14,262 nt of DNA from Candidatus Rifleibacteriota bacterium (GCA_017526725.1 JAFXRA010000301.1:1-14262); one strand, 5' to 3'; shown: positions 7,255 to 14,241, counted from the first letter of the stretch. Numbers and translations: made by a program. The notes: generated by a model from the sequence alone, not told the origin.

Positions 7255-7653
7255 TTATTCTCCTATATTTTTAGGTAGACCTGGTCTAACCTTTAAAGTT
7301 TTATCCTTTGTAATATTTACAGTGCCGGTCGGAACACCTCTAGGCTTTGTAACATTAACAGCCTTTGTCATAGATACAGGTGCAACACCAGCATTTTTAG
7401 CCTTGCTATGCCATAGAGCTATTGAAGCAGCTATTTCTAACAATTTTTTATCTGGCTCAGCACCATTTAAAGAACGCAATAAAACATGACTTCCGGGAAC
7501 TCCATGAGAATGGAACCACCAGTCATTCGGCCCAGCTACCTTGAAGCTTATAAAGTCATTGTCTTTAGCTGTCTTACCTGCAATAACAACGAAATCATCA
7601 GATAACTGGTATATATTTGCGTTTTTCTTTATGCTCTCTAAATCGCTAATCAT
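7255..7653 (-). CDS. Free-standing NFACT-R (DUF814) RNA-binding domain protein
   Basis: 132 residues matching only the C-terminal NFACT-R domain of RqcH/NEMF/Tae2-type proteins. It has the strand DFVVIAGKTAKDNDFISF, then GPNDWWFHSHGVPGSHVLLR (about residues 41-60), followed by EIAASIALWHSKAKNAG and a C-terminal KPRGVPTGTVNITKDKTLKV. In full-length RqcH this domain contacts tRNA or peptidyl-tRNA on stalled 60S/50S subunits. Here there are no N-terminal NFACT-N, HhH or coiled-coil regions: the upstream sequence is AT-rich and non-coding, so this is not a fragment of a longer frame in the window. The ATG at 7653 lacks a clear Shine-Dalgarno. It is the first gene of a two-gene unit with the YjbQ protein. 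Confidence 0.85.
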   Translation of the reverse strand: MISDLESIKKNANIYQLSDDFVVIAGKTAKDNDFISFKVAGPNDWWFHSHGVPGSHVLLRSLNGAEPDKKLLEIAASIALWHSKAKNAGVAPVSMTKAVNVTKPRGVPTGTVNITKDKTLKVRPGLPKNIGE

Positions 7654-7762
7654 AATTAGAATTTATCATAAAAAACATTAATGACATAGTATATTTTAAA
7701 AATAATTAAAAGATTATTTAATATTCATAATAATGATAGTCGCTTACTCAACCTTATTTATG

Positions 7763-7820
7763 GGTTACGCTTCGCTGTGGGACACTCCGTTGTGATACGG
7801 CTGTTTCACAGCCTGTGGGA
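7763..7820 (+). repeat. TGTGGGA-box module, copy 2
   Basis: Leader GTTACGCTTCGC, box TGTGGGAC (7776-7783), degenerate box TGTGATAC (7791-7798), perfect hairpin GGCTGT-TTC-ACAGCC (7799-7813), box TGTGGGA (7814-7820). Same order and spacing as copies 1 and 3, but the hairpin stem has a different sequence. The 108 bases between 7654 and 7762 are AT-rich and hold only a weak minus-strand -10-like TATACT (7693-7688). Confidence 0.85.
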
Positions 7821-7974
7821 ATTGATTAAAGCAATGTTCTAGTTGTTCTAATTGTTCGAGTTGTTCAAATTGTTGAAACTAAGGTTAGTTTTTATGAAAG
7901 AGCTAAACAATTCGAACGATTTGAACTCTTTGAACGATTTGAACGTTTCTAACAATTCTATCAATTACCACAGT
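7814..7974. repeat. Long imperfect inverted repeat built from 9-bp units
   Basis: The left arm carries ATTGATTAA right after the box, then five 9-bp units at 7833-7877 (for example GTTGTTCTA, ATTGTTCGA, GTTGTTCAA). The right arm carries seven units at 7903-7965 that are the reverse complement of the same theme (CTAAACAAT, TCGAACGAT, TTGAACGAT, TCTAACAAT, TCTATCAAT), then ACCACAG (7968-7974) opposite the left box CTGTGG. The loop is about 25 bases (7878-7902). One strand could fold into a stem of about 60 imperfect pairs. Confidence 0.8.
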
Positions 7975-7979
7975 GAAAC

Positions 7980-8033
7980 GTCCCACAAATTGCGTCAGCA
8001 ATTGTCTCACAGAGGCTTCAGCCTCGTCCCACC
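7980..8033 (+). repeat. Two hairpins separated by GTCYCACA boxes
   Basis: GTCCCACA (7980-7987), hairpin AATTGC-GTCA-GCAATT (7988-8003), GTCTCACA (8004-8011), hairpin GAGGCT-TC-AGCCTC (8012-8025), GTCCCACC (8026-8033). This matches the hairpin block at 2398-2451; the outer stem pair changes from G-C there to A-T here while staying paired. Confidence 0.85.
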
Positions 8034-8188
8034 AACCACTTACCACCAACCACTTACCACTAAACTTATGACTTGTAACTTATGACTTGTAACTTATAAC
8101 TTGTAACTTGTAACTCATAACTTGTAACTCATAACTTGTAACTCATAACTTGAATCTTATATCTTATATCTTGAATCTTGTAACTTAT
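8028..8188 (+). repeat. 7-bp tandem array of about 22 units upstream of the nucleotidyltransferase gene
   Basis: From 8063 to 8188 there are 18 uninterrupted heptamers in exact phase, drawn from AACTTAT, GACTTGT, AACTTGT, AACTCAT, ATCTTAT and ATCTTGA. Before them (8028-8062) a related 7-bp period reads ACCACTT / ACCACCA. AACTCAT/AACTTGT pairs alternate three times at 8112-8146, indicating expansion by 14-bp steps. The last unit overlaps a perfect TATAAT (8186-8191) of the downstream gene. Confidence 0.9.
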
Positions 8189-8206
8189 AATAAGATATTG
8201 TACAAT
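8178..8206 (+). promoter_or_regulatory. Putative promoter(s) of the CBS-nucleotidyltransferase gene
   Basis: TTGTAA (8178-8183), 17 bases, then TACAAT (8201-8206) is a plausible pair that would start RNA at about 8213, almost leaderless. A perfect TATAAT also occurs at 8186-8191 with only a poor -35, giving a leader of about 16 bases with AGG 4 bases before the ATG. Both overlap the end of the heptamer array. Confidence 0.45.
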
Positions 8207-8213
8207 AGGTTTT

Positions 8214-9260
8214 ATGGAACTATCACGAATACTTATATATCCTAATACCAGCATAATCGATACCCTCAAAGTAATAGACGATACCGCTGTCGAAATTGCT
8301 CTTGTTGTTGACGAAAACAAGCACCTTATAGGAACTGTCACAGACGGCGATATCCGCCGCGGGCTCATAAAAGGTTCCAGCCTCAACGAACCTATAAACA
8401 GTCTGATGAACCCCTCCCCTATTACAGCCGGTTTAAACACTACAGATGATGAACTGCTTTTCATGATGACCAATCGCTCTATTAAACACATGCCTATTGT
8501 AGACAGCGAGAAGCACGTTCTAAGACTAGTTCTTTTAAAAGATTTAATTGCAGGTAAAAAGCGTCCCAATTTTGCAGTTATAATGGCTGGCGGCCTTGGT
8601 TCCAGGTTGGGCAGTCTGACTCAAAACACACCAAAACCTCTTTTACCAGTTGGTGGGAAACCAGTAATAGCCATAATTGCTGAGCAATTAAAAAAGCACG
8701 GAATAGAGAACATATATATTTCTATTAATTATAAAGGCTCACAAATAAAAGAATGGTTTGAAAACCACCCTATCAACGGTGCACAAATATCTTACCTTGA
8801 AGAAAAAGAATTTTTAGGAACCGCAGGCTCTTTATCTCTGCTTCCAACCAAGACATCAGAGACAATTATAGTAATTAACGGCGACATTATTTCACCTATT
8901 AATTTTGGCAGTCTTTTAGAATTTCATCAGCAAAATCATAATTCACTGACTCTATGTACAAGAGAATTCAGTTTTCAGGTTCCATACGGAGTATTAAAAC
9001 TGAATGGCAGTCAGTTAATCAGCATAGAAGAAAAACCTTCACAGAACATTTTTATTAACGCTGGAATCTATGCAGTCTCACCAGAAATTCTTCAGTATAT
9101 TCCTGAAAATACCCGTTATGACATGCCTCAATTAATTAATACAGCAATAAAAAACGGCAAAACTGTCGGCTGCTACCCTGTTTCCGACTACTGGCTCGAT
9201 ATTGGTACCCCCCAGGACTATATTAAAGCCGGTCAGGAATTCAAGGATTTTGAGAACTAA
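8214..9260 (+). CDS. ptmE: CBS-domain sugar-phosphate nucleotidyltransferase (PtmE-like)
   Basis: 348 residues. Residues 1-115 form a CBS pair (VVDENKHLIGTVTDGDIRRGL is the first repeat; HMPIVDSEKHV marks the second). Residues 120-348 form a nucleotidyltransferase: the nucleotide loop is MAGGLGSRLGSLTQNTPKPL (124-143), the metal-binding INGD is at 221-224, IEEKP at 271-275 and DIGTP at 329-333. In Campylobacter jejuni a protein with this architecture, PtmE, makes GDP-glucosamine from glucosamine-1-phosphate for legionaminic acid. LegB- and LegI-like genes 1.8 kb downstream support that role here. Without biochemical data another hexose-1-phosphate or NTP is possible. CBS domains suggest control by an adenine nucleotide (family knowledge). 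It is separated from legB by an opposite-strand GTPase gene. Confidence 0.85.
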   Translation: MELSRILIYPNTSIIDTLKVIDDTAVEIALVVDENKHLIGTVTDGDIRRGLIKGSSLNEPINSLMNPSPITAGLNTTDDELLFMMTNRSIKHMPIVDSEKHVLRLVLLKDLIAGKKRPNFAVIMAGGLGSRLGSLTQNTPKPLLPVGGKPVIAIIAEQLKKHGIENIYISINYKGSQIKEWFENHPINGAQISYLEEKEFLGTAGSLSLLPTKTSETIIVINGDIISPINFGSLLEFHQQNHNSLTLCTREFSFQVPYGVLKLNGSQLISIEEKPSQNIFINAGIYAVSPEILQYIPENTRYDMPQLINTAIKNGKTVGCYPVSDYWLDIGTPQDYIKAGQEFKDFEN

Positions 9261-9300
9261 AGCTGATTTGTATAAAATCCCTTATATCAGCTAAAGTAAA

Positions 9301-9336
9301 GGTGTGATTAGTCTTTACAACAAAACCAATCACACC
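9301..9336. terminator. Hairpin between convergent genes, probable bidirectional terminator
   Basis: GGTGTGATT (9301-9309) pairs perfectly with AATCACACC (9328-9336), with extra pairs inside the loop. A second element, GCTGAT (9262-9267) with ATCAGC (9286-9291), precedes it. The 98-base gap separates the end of the nucleotidyltransferase gene from the end of the GTPase gene, the expected position for shared termination. No strong T-run is seen. Confidence 0.55.
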
Positions 9337-9358
9337 CTGTATAAATCAGACTCAGATA

Positions 9359-10657
9359 TTATTTACTGGTCATTTCATCAAACATTTTCTTGAAATCTGT
9401 TTCGCTGTATTTAGCAGCTTCACGTTTAACATCATCAACTGTTATTTCTCTTTTGCCTGAAGCTAAAACAGAGTTAACAGCCTTACCGACAGTCATGGTT
9501 ATACCGCAGGCTAATGGTGCACCAACCCAGTTTTTAATGCCAGGAATCAATGAAACGATTGTATGAGCTGTTAATCTGCCGCCCAATGAGGTCAACACTG
9601 GAGTCAACAGAGACAAAGCAGCCTGTTTTGAAAGTTCCACATGATAAAGTCTGCCTAAATGAACAGTCATAGCAACCTGAATTGCTGAAATAGAGATAAA
9701 ATCAGCGCCTGGCAAAGGGTTTGCGACAACAGCGGCTCCTGCAGCAATAGAATAATAGTTTACTATACGGCTTCCTTCTTCATCTAACATTTTTGCAGCA
9801 CGTGCATAAAGAGTCTTAGCGGCAACAGGCAGTAATTCATATATTCTGTTCTTCAGAACGTTAACATTGTATGGTGCCCTTGGTTCATAATCATCTTCTT
9901 CATCTGTTTCCTGTGCTGGTGAAGCAAAGGGGACGATTCTACCGTTTTCGCAGAGCGGCTTGAATTCGTTAAGAGAGAAAACATAATCAATGTATGCACG
10001 AATATTCTTTTCTTTTTTCTTTATCGGATTATCCAGATTCAGGCTTTCCGGCTTCCAAGATTCAACCGGCTGCATCTTATCGACCTGATTTATAACGATT
10101 ATAATCGGGAAATCTTTGAGTTTTTCTTCTGCAAACCATTTTTTAAGGAACTTGCATTCAGGTTCAAGAGCTCTATCATCACATTTTAAAACAAGAAGAG
10201 CCATGTGGGCTTCATTAGTTTTTGCATATTCAATCAGCTTGTCTTCGTAAGTCATTCCGTCAATGCTGGCTTCGCTGGTTGGATCAGCAAACCCTGGTGC
10301 ATCAACAGCAACAATATCGCATTTATCAGAACGAAGCAATCTTCTGTCGAAATCTCTGGTTGTAGGAGTTACGCCAATTTCGAAGTTAGTTTCGCCAACA
10401 GTGCCGTTAGAGAACAAAGCATTCAAAACAGATGACTTACCAACACCAGTCTTACCAATCATCAGAAGTGTAGGTTTAACTTCTTTTCCGAGTAGCAGAC
10501 TAACCTGATCGAACATTTCCTGAAAAGCTGCACTCTTGAAAATTTCCTGAACATCTGTATTGCCGATTTCTATTAATCTTCTCAAACCTGCTTCTAACTT
10601 CTTGAAGCTATCTTTTTGAGACAATTCTTTAAACTTTTCATTGATTTCTTCACTCAT
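9359..10657 (-). CDS. Era/dynamin-like GTPase with C-terminal DUF697 domain
   Basis: 432 residues from the chosen start. P-loop G1 GKTGVGKSS (68-76), a switch-I threonine within GVTPTTRD (95-102), G3 DAPG (119-122), G4 NQVD (190-193) and a G5-like FASPA (about 244-248). Residues about 300-400 are hydrophobic and Gly/Ala-rich (AAGAAVVANPLPGADF, then GGRLTAHTIVSLIPGIKNW), the DUF697 membrane-associated module found in YcjF-type and GTPase-DUF697 proteins. Such proteins probably act at the inner membrane, but their process is not established. The start is placed at ATG 10657 because AAGGAG lies 7 bases upstream; an ATG 10 codons earlier (10687) gives a longer frame but has no ribosome site and would put the real one inside the gene. 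It lies between ptmE and legB on the opposite strand. Confidence 0.88.
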   Translation of the reverse strand: MSEEINEKFKELSQKDSFKKLEAGLRRLIEIGNTDVQEIFKSAAFQEMFDQVSLLLGKEVKPTLLMIGKTGVGKSSVLNALFSNGTVGETNFEIGVTPTTRDFDRRLLRSDKCDIVAVDAPGFADPTSEASIDGMTYEDKLIEYAKTNEAHMALLVLKCDDRALEPECKFLKKWFAEEKLKDFPIIIVINQVDKMQPVESWKPESLNLDNPIKKKEKNIRAYIDYVFSLNEFKPLCENGRIVPFASPAQETDEEDDYEPRAPYNVNVLKNRIYELLPVAAKTLYARAAKMLDEEGSRIVNYYSIAAGAAVVANPLPGADFISISAIQVAMTVHLGRLYHVELSKQAALSLLTPVLTSLGGRLTAHTIVSLIPGIKNWVGAPLACGITMTVGKAVNSVLASGKREITVDDVKREAAKYSETDFKKMFDEMTSK

Positions 10658-10819
10658 TACAAAACTCCTTTTAATAAATAAAGGCATTCAAATAATTTTT
10701 ATATTTTATATCCTAGCATATATATACTTCTATCTTCAAGACTATGGCAAACACAAACTTTTTTAGGTTCAAATTTTGGGGTTCAGTACAAAATATAATA
10801 AAGGGGGTATTTAGGACAT

Positions 10820-10900
10820 CACTTCTAACCCTTCCAACTCTTCCCACAAGCAACATCAGTTGCTGTCCCACAACGAAGTGTCCCACAGCGCAGCGTAACA
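10820..10900 (-). repeat. TGTGGGA-box module, copy 3 (inverted relative to copies 1 and 2)
   Basis: Read on the minus strand: leader TTACGCTGCGC, boxes TGTGGGAC (10887-10880) and TGTGGGAC (10872-10865), perfect hairpin AGCAAC-TGAT-GTTGCT (10864-10849), box TGTGGGA (10848-10842), then two 9-bp units TTGGAAGGG and TTAGAAGTG (10837-10820). Module order is identical to copy 1. Bases 10658-10819 between this element and the GTPase gene are AT-rich with no gene or clear promoter that I can support. Confidence 0.85.
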
Positions 10901-10906
10901 CAACCC

Positions 10907-10957
10907 CCAAGCTTCGCTTGGCGATGTGATAGCGTATGGGCTTTAGCCCTGAAAGCT
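10907..10957. repeat. Two further hairpins beside copy 3
   Basis: CCAAGC-TTC-GCTTGG (10907-10921) and GGGCT-TT-AGCCC (10938-10949) are perfect small palindromes. The second is enclosed by ATAGC (10929-10933) and GCTAT (10955-10959), making a nested structure. GGGCTTTAGCCC resembles the GAGGCTTYAGCCTC hairpins of copies 1 and 2. The rest of the gap to 11008 shows nothing I can name. Confidence 0.7.
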
Positions 10958-11008
10958 ATACGTTTATGAAAATGGGTAGCAATTAGCACAGCCTCGCAAA
11001 GTGATGAC

Positions 11009-11037
11009 TTGATAAAAAGCAGAATTCCTATTAGAAT
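11009..11037 (+). promoter_or_regulatory. Putative sigma70-type promoter of the legB operon
   Basis: TTGATA (11009-11014) and TAGAAT (11032-11037) are each 5/6 matches to consensus with an ideal 17-base spacer. RNA would start near 11044, leaving a leader of about 55 bases that contains AAGGG (11083-11087) 11 bases before the ATG. Confidence 0.6.
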
Positions 11038-11098
11038 AAATCTAAATTAGGCTTAATCGCTATCTAACATAAAGAAAACAAAAAGGGTATTCTGACTG

Positions 11099-12097
11099 AT
11101 GAACACAATAGAAAACCTAAGGAACAAAAAAGTTCTGGTAACAGGTGCCGCCGGCTTTATCGCCAGTCATTTGACAGAAATGCTTTTACACAAAGGTGCA
11201 AAGGTTACAGCCTTCGTAAAATACAACTCAACATCAAGTATAGGCTGGCTCGAAGAAATCTCAGACAGAGAAAATCTCACTATTATTCATGGCGACATCC
11301 GAGACCCATTTCAAATAAATTCAGTGGTAAAAGACATTGATATTATTTTCCATCTGGCAGCTCTGATTGGCATACCCTATTCTTATGCAGCTCCGCAAAG
11401 TTACGTTGAAACAAATCTATTGGGGACAATGAATATTTTGGAAGCCGCAAAATCTCATAAGACTTCTAAAATCATTCTTACCTCTACCAGCGAAGTTTAC
11501 GGCACAGCAATTACTGTTCCTATAAAGGAAGACCATCCTCTGCAGGCCCAATCGCCCTACTCTGCCACAAAAATAGCGGCTGACATGATGGGAAAAGCTT
11601 ATTCCTGCTCATTCGGATTACCAGTCACTATCGTCAGACCATTTAACACTTTCGGCCCACGTCAGTCACTCCGAGCCGTTATTCCTACTATTATCACCCA
11701 GGCTCTTAAGGGAAAAACCATAAAACTTGGCGATACAAAGCCTGTTCGAGATTTTAATTTTGTATTAAACACTTGTGAAGGTTTTCTTGCAGCTGCTTTA
11801 AACGGCAGCAACAATGCTGAAATATACAATCTTGCCAGTGGGCAAGAACATACCATAGGTGAAACAGCGCAGTTGATTGCCGACATTATGGGAGCAAGAT
11901 TAGAAATTCAGCATGACTCTCTTAGAGACAGACCCGCAGATTCTGAAGTTATGCGATTATTAGGCGACTATTCTAAAGCCGAAAAAGAATTAGGCTGGAA
12001 ACCACGATATTCTTTTAAAGAAGGCTTAACTCAGACAATTAACTGGTTTGAGAAAAACATTGATAAATACAAAGATATAGGGAATTACAAAAGCTGA
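11099..12097 (+). CDS. legB: NAD-dependent nucleotide-sugar 4,6-dehydratase (LegB-like)
   Basis: 332 residues, extended short-chain dehydrogenase family. The Rossmann motif is TGAAGFIAS (15-23), with Ala in place of the usual third Gly. The catalytic TSTSEVYG is at 128-135 and YSATK at 154-158 (Tyr/Lys pair). FGPRQSLRAVIPTIITQ and the KPVRDFNFV segment are characteristic of the LegB group that dehydrates GDP-N-acetylglucosamine at C4/C6, the first committed step to legionaminic acid. Its TGA overlaps the ATG of the synthase gene by one base. Substrate assignment rests on family resemblance and the PtmE/LegI neighbours; a UDP-sugar epimerase or dehydratase of the same fold is the main alternative. 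Confidence 0.82.
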   Translation: MNTIENLRNKKVLVTGAAGFIASHLTEMLLHKGAKVTAFVKYNSTSSIGWLEEISDRENLTIIHGDIRDPFQINSVVKDIDIIFHLAALIGIPYSYAAPQSYVETNLLGTMNILEAAKSHKTSKIILTSTSEVYGTAITVPIKEDHPLQAQSPYSATKIAADMMGKAYSCSFGLPVTIVRPFNTFGPRQSLRAVIPTIITQALKGKTIKLGDTKPVRDFNFVLNTCEGFLAAALNGSNNAEIYNLASGQEHTIGETAQLIADIMGARLEIQHDSLRDRPADSEVMRLLGDYSKAEKELGWKPRYSFKEGLTQTINWFEKNIDKYKDIGNYKS

Positions 12098-13128
12098 TGT
12101 TTCTAGACAATAAAAGACTTCCATTTATAATTGCAGAAATTGGCGTAAATCATAACGGCAATGCCGAGATTGCTAAAAAGCTGATAGATGCAGCCTATAG
12201 CGCTGGTGTTGATGCCGTTAAATTTCAGACCTTCAAAGCCTGGGAATGTGCTTCAAAATTTGCTCCGACAGCAGATTATCAAAAAGAAATTGCAGAAAAT
12301 CAATATAAACTGCTTAAAGGCTTAGAACTTGATTTTGCTGATTTTGCTGATTTAAAAGAATATGCTGAATCTCTTGGGTTAGTCTTCTTATCAACACCAG
12401 ACGGACAAACTAGTCTTGATTTTCTATGTGATATCGGCGTAAAAGCAATTAAAATCGCATCTGGTGAATTAACCAACCTGCCCTTTTTAAATTCAATAGC
12501 TTTTAAAAAACTTCCCGTTATTTTATCTACTGGAATGGGCACTCTTGGAGAAGTTGAAGAAGCAATTAATACACTTAAACTAGCCGGTGCATCAGATATA
12601 ATGCTTATGCACTGCACAACTGAATACCCTGCCCCAGCCAAAGACTGCAACCTAAAAGCAATACAAACTATTCAGAATGCTTTCCATCTTCCTGTTGGTT
12701 TTTCAGACCACACATCAGGCAATGAAGCAGCAATAGCAGCAGCAGCATTAGGTGCAATAATCTTCGAAAAACACATTACCTTAGATAAAACAATGGAAGG
12801 CCCTGACCACGCAGCTTCCATAGAACCTGATGAATTAAAGAAATATGTCGATTCAGTTAGAAAAACTGTTACAATGATGGGCAACGGAATCAAAGTTCCA
12901 TCAGAAAGCGAAATAAAAAATATTCCGCTGGTCAGACGAGGTCTGGTGGCCGCCAAACCTATAAAAGCAGGAGAAAGCCTTACCGGAGACAAAGTTGCAA
13001 TTAAGCGCCCCGCAAGAGGCATAGAGCCCAAACAACTTATTAATGCACTTAGCAGACGCGTTTTAAGAGATTTATCAGAAGATGAACCAATTACTTGGAA
13101 TGATTTAGGAGAAATAATCGAAAAATGA
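12097..13128 (+). CDS. legI: NeuB-family nonulosonic acid synthase (legionaminic acid synthase-like)
   Basis: 343 residues. The NeuB TIM-barrel spans about residues 1-275: AEIGVNHNGN (13-22), VKFQTFK (41-47), KIASGE (119-124), STGMG (144-148), GFSDHTSG (201-208), and the metal-binding FEKHITLD (223-230). A C-terminal SAF/antifreeze-like domain (about 282-343, GLVAAKPIKAGE to PITWNDL) caps the partner's active site in the dimer. The enzyme condenses phosphoenolpyruvate with a hexosamine (here probably 2,4-diacetamido-2,4,6-trideoxy-mannose) to give a nine-carbon acid. Neighbouring LegB and PtmE favour legionaminic over neuraminic acid, but the substrate cannot be read from sequence alone. It overlaps legB by 1 base and the next gene by 4. 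Confidence 0.88.
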   Translation: MFLDNKRLPFIIAEIGVNHNGNAEIAKKLIDAAYSAGVDAVKFQTFKAWECASKFAPTADYQKEIAENQYKLLKGLELDFADFADLKEYAESLGLVFLSTPDGQTSLDFLCDIGVKAIKIASGELTNLPFLNSIAFKKLPVILSTGMGTLGEVEEAINTLKLAGASDIMLMHCTTEYPAPAKDCNLKAIQTIQNAFHLPVGFSDHTSGNEAAIAAAALGAIIFEKHITLDKTMEGPDHAASIEPDELKKYVDSVRKTVTMMGNGIKVPSESEIKNIPLVRRGLVAAKPIKAGESLTGDKVAIKRPARGIEPKQLINALSRRVLRDLSEDEPITWNDLGEIIEK

Positions 13129-14228
13129 ACTTTGAAATAATTGATGATTTTAAGAAATGGGAATCTATATACAATTCCACCCCTTATTTCCAAGGCAAAG
13201 TCTATTTTTCGCCTCAATACTGCAAGGCTTTGGAAAACAATCTGGAAGGCAAAGCCCAGTTATGCTATTACGAAGACGACACCAAAGACTGCAAAATCAA
13301 GGTTCTTTATCCTTTTATAGTTAAAGAAATACCAGATGAACTGACAAAAAGTCTTACAGATAAACCCCTTTATGACATTGAATCACCCTATGGCTACGGC
13401 GGGCCGATGATTTTCACAGAAGATGGCTATTTATATAACGACGAAAGAGACCCAGGCAATGAATATGCTTTGACATTCAGTCAGGAATTCATAAAATGAG
13501 CCAAAGAAAAGAATATTGTTGCAGAATTTGTCAGATTCAATCCCATAACCATGAATCACAATCTCTTTGTCAGCCATTATTCTATTGAGTTAAACCGCAA
13601 GACTGTTTGTATAAATACTTTGCCCGATTTTAATGAGATATTGAACAACGGCATTTCTGCTAGAAAACGCAATTATTTCAAAGCAGTGAATAACGGTATC
13701 GAAATTGTCTGGTGTCCTCTGAGTGATGAAGATGCAATGCTTTGTTTCAGAGACCTATATGACGCAACAATGAATCGGCTTGATGCTGATAAATATTATT
13801 ATTTCTCTGACGCATATTTCAAAACACTTGCTGAATCACAAGATATGGGTCTTATTGGAATAGCTCTGTACAATCAGGAAATTCCCGTCGCCTCTTCTTT
13901 ATTCTTATTTGACGAACTGTCAGCTCATTATCATCTAGGCGGTTCTGACGAAGAATATAAAGACCTTCAGGGCTCAGCTTTTCTTTTATGGGAAGGGGCA
14001 AAAGTAGCTCACGAAATGGGCTTGGAATGTCTGCATATTGGCGGTGGTTTGTCACTAGACCCCAAAGACAAGCTCTTTGCCTTCAAGAAAGGCTTTTCAT
14101 CTAATATTAAAGAATTCTATGTGGGCAAGAGAATAATCAATCACGGCCTATATAATGCCATATCTGACGCTTGGGTTGACAAAACCGGCCGTAAGCCCAC
14201 AATTCTGCTCCACTACCATGACTTCTAA
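13125..14228 (+). pseudogene. FemAB/GNAT-fold transferase interrupted by an in-frame TGA
   Basis: The frame opens at ATG 13125 (ATGA overlap with legI). It stops at TGA 13497-13499 (codon 125) and continues in the same frame to 14228, 367 residues in all, normal for this family. The family block runs straight across the stop: before it LTFSQEFIK, after it AKEKNIVAEFVRFNP (126-140). Downstream are SARKRNYFKA, ASSLFLFDELSAHYHLGGSD and CLHIGGGLSLDPKDKLFAFKKGFSS, the typical C-terminal half of FemAB-like aminoacyl/acyltransferases found in surface-glycan clusters. No reading-frame shift is needed. A single base change (for example TGG to TGA) or a sequencing error would explain it. Without the stop it would presumably modify the surface sugar or a peptide; it does not obviously replace LegH. 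Confidence 0.82.
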
Positions 14229-14241
14229 CCCGAAACTCCCC

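Noticed and set aside
7852..8085. 77-codon open frame with Asn/Leu-rich repeats
   Set aside because: It is a translation of the 9-bp inverted repeat and boxes; no Shine-Dalgarno and no resemblance to a protein family.
10658..10687. Upstream in-frame ATG extending the GTPase by 10 residues
   Set aside because: The strong AAGGAG lies between the two ATGs, at ideal distance from the downstream one (10657).
10713..10929. Two overlapping small open frames on opposite strands
   Set aside because: Both run through the copy 3 repeat and are explained by it; no start signals.
13125..14228. Alternative genetic code with TGA read as an amino acid
   Set aside because: TGA terminates DUF1232, OrtA, LegB and LegI at their expected family ends, two of them in ATGA overlaps typical of ordinary operons.
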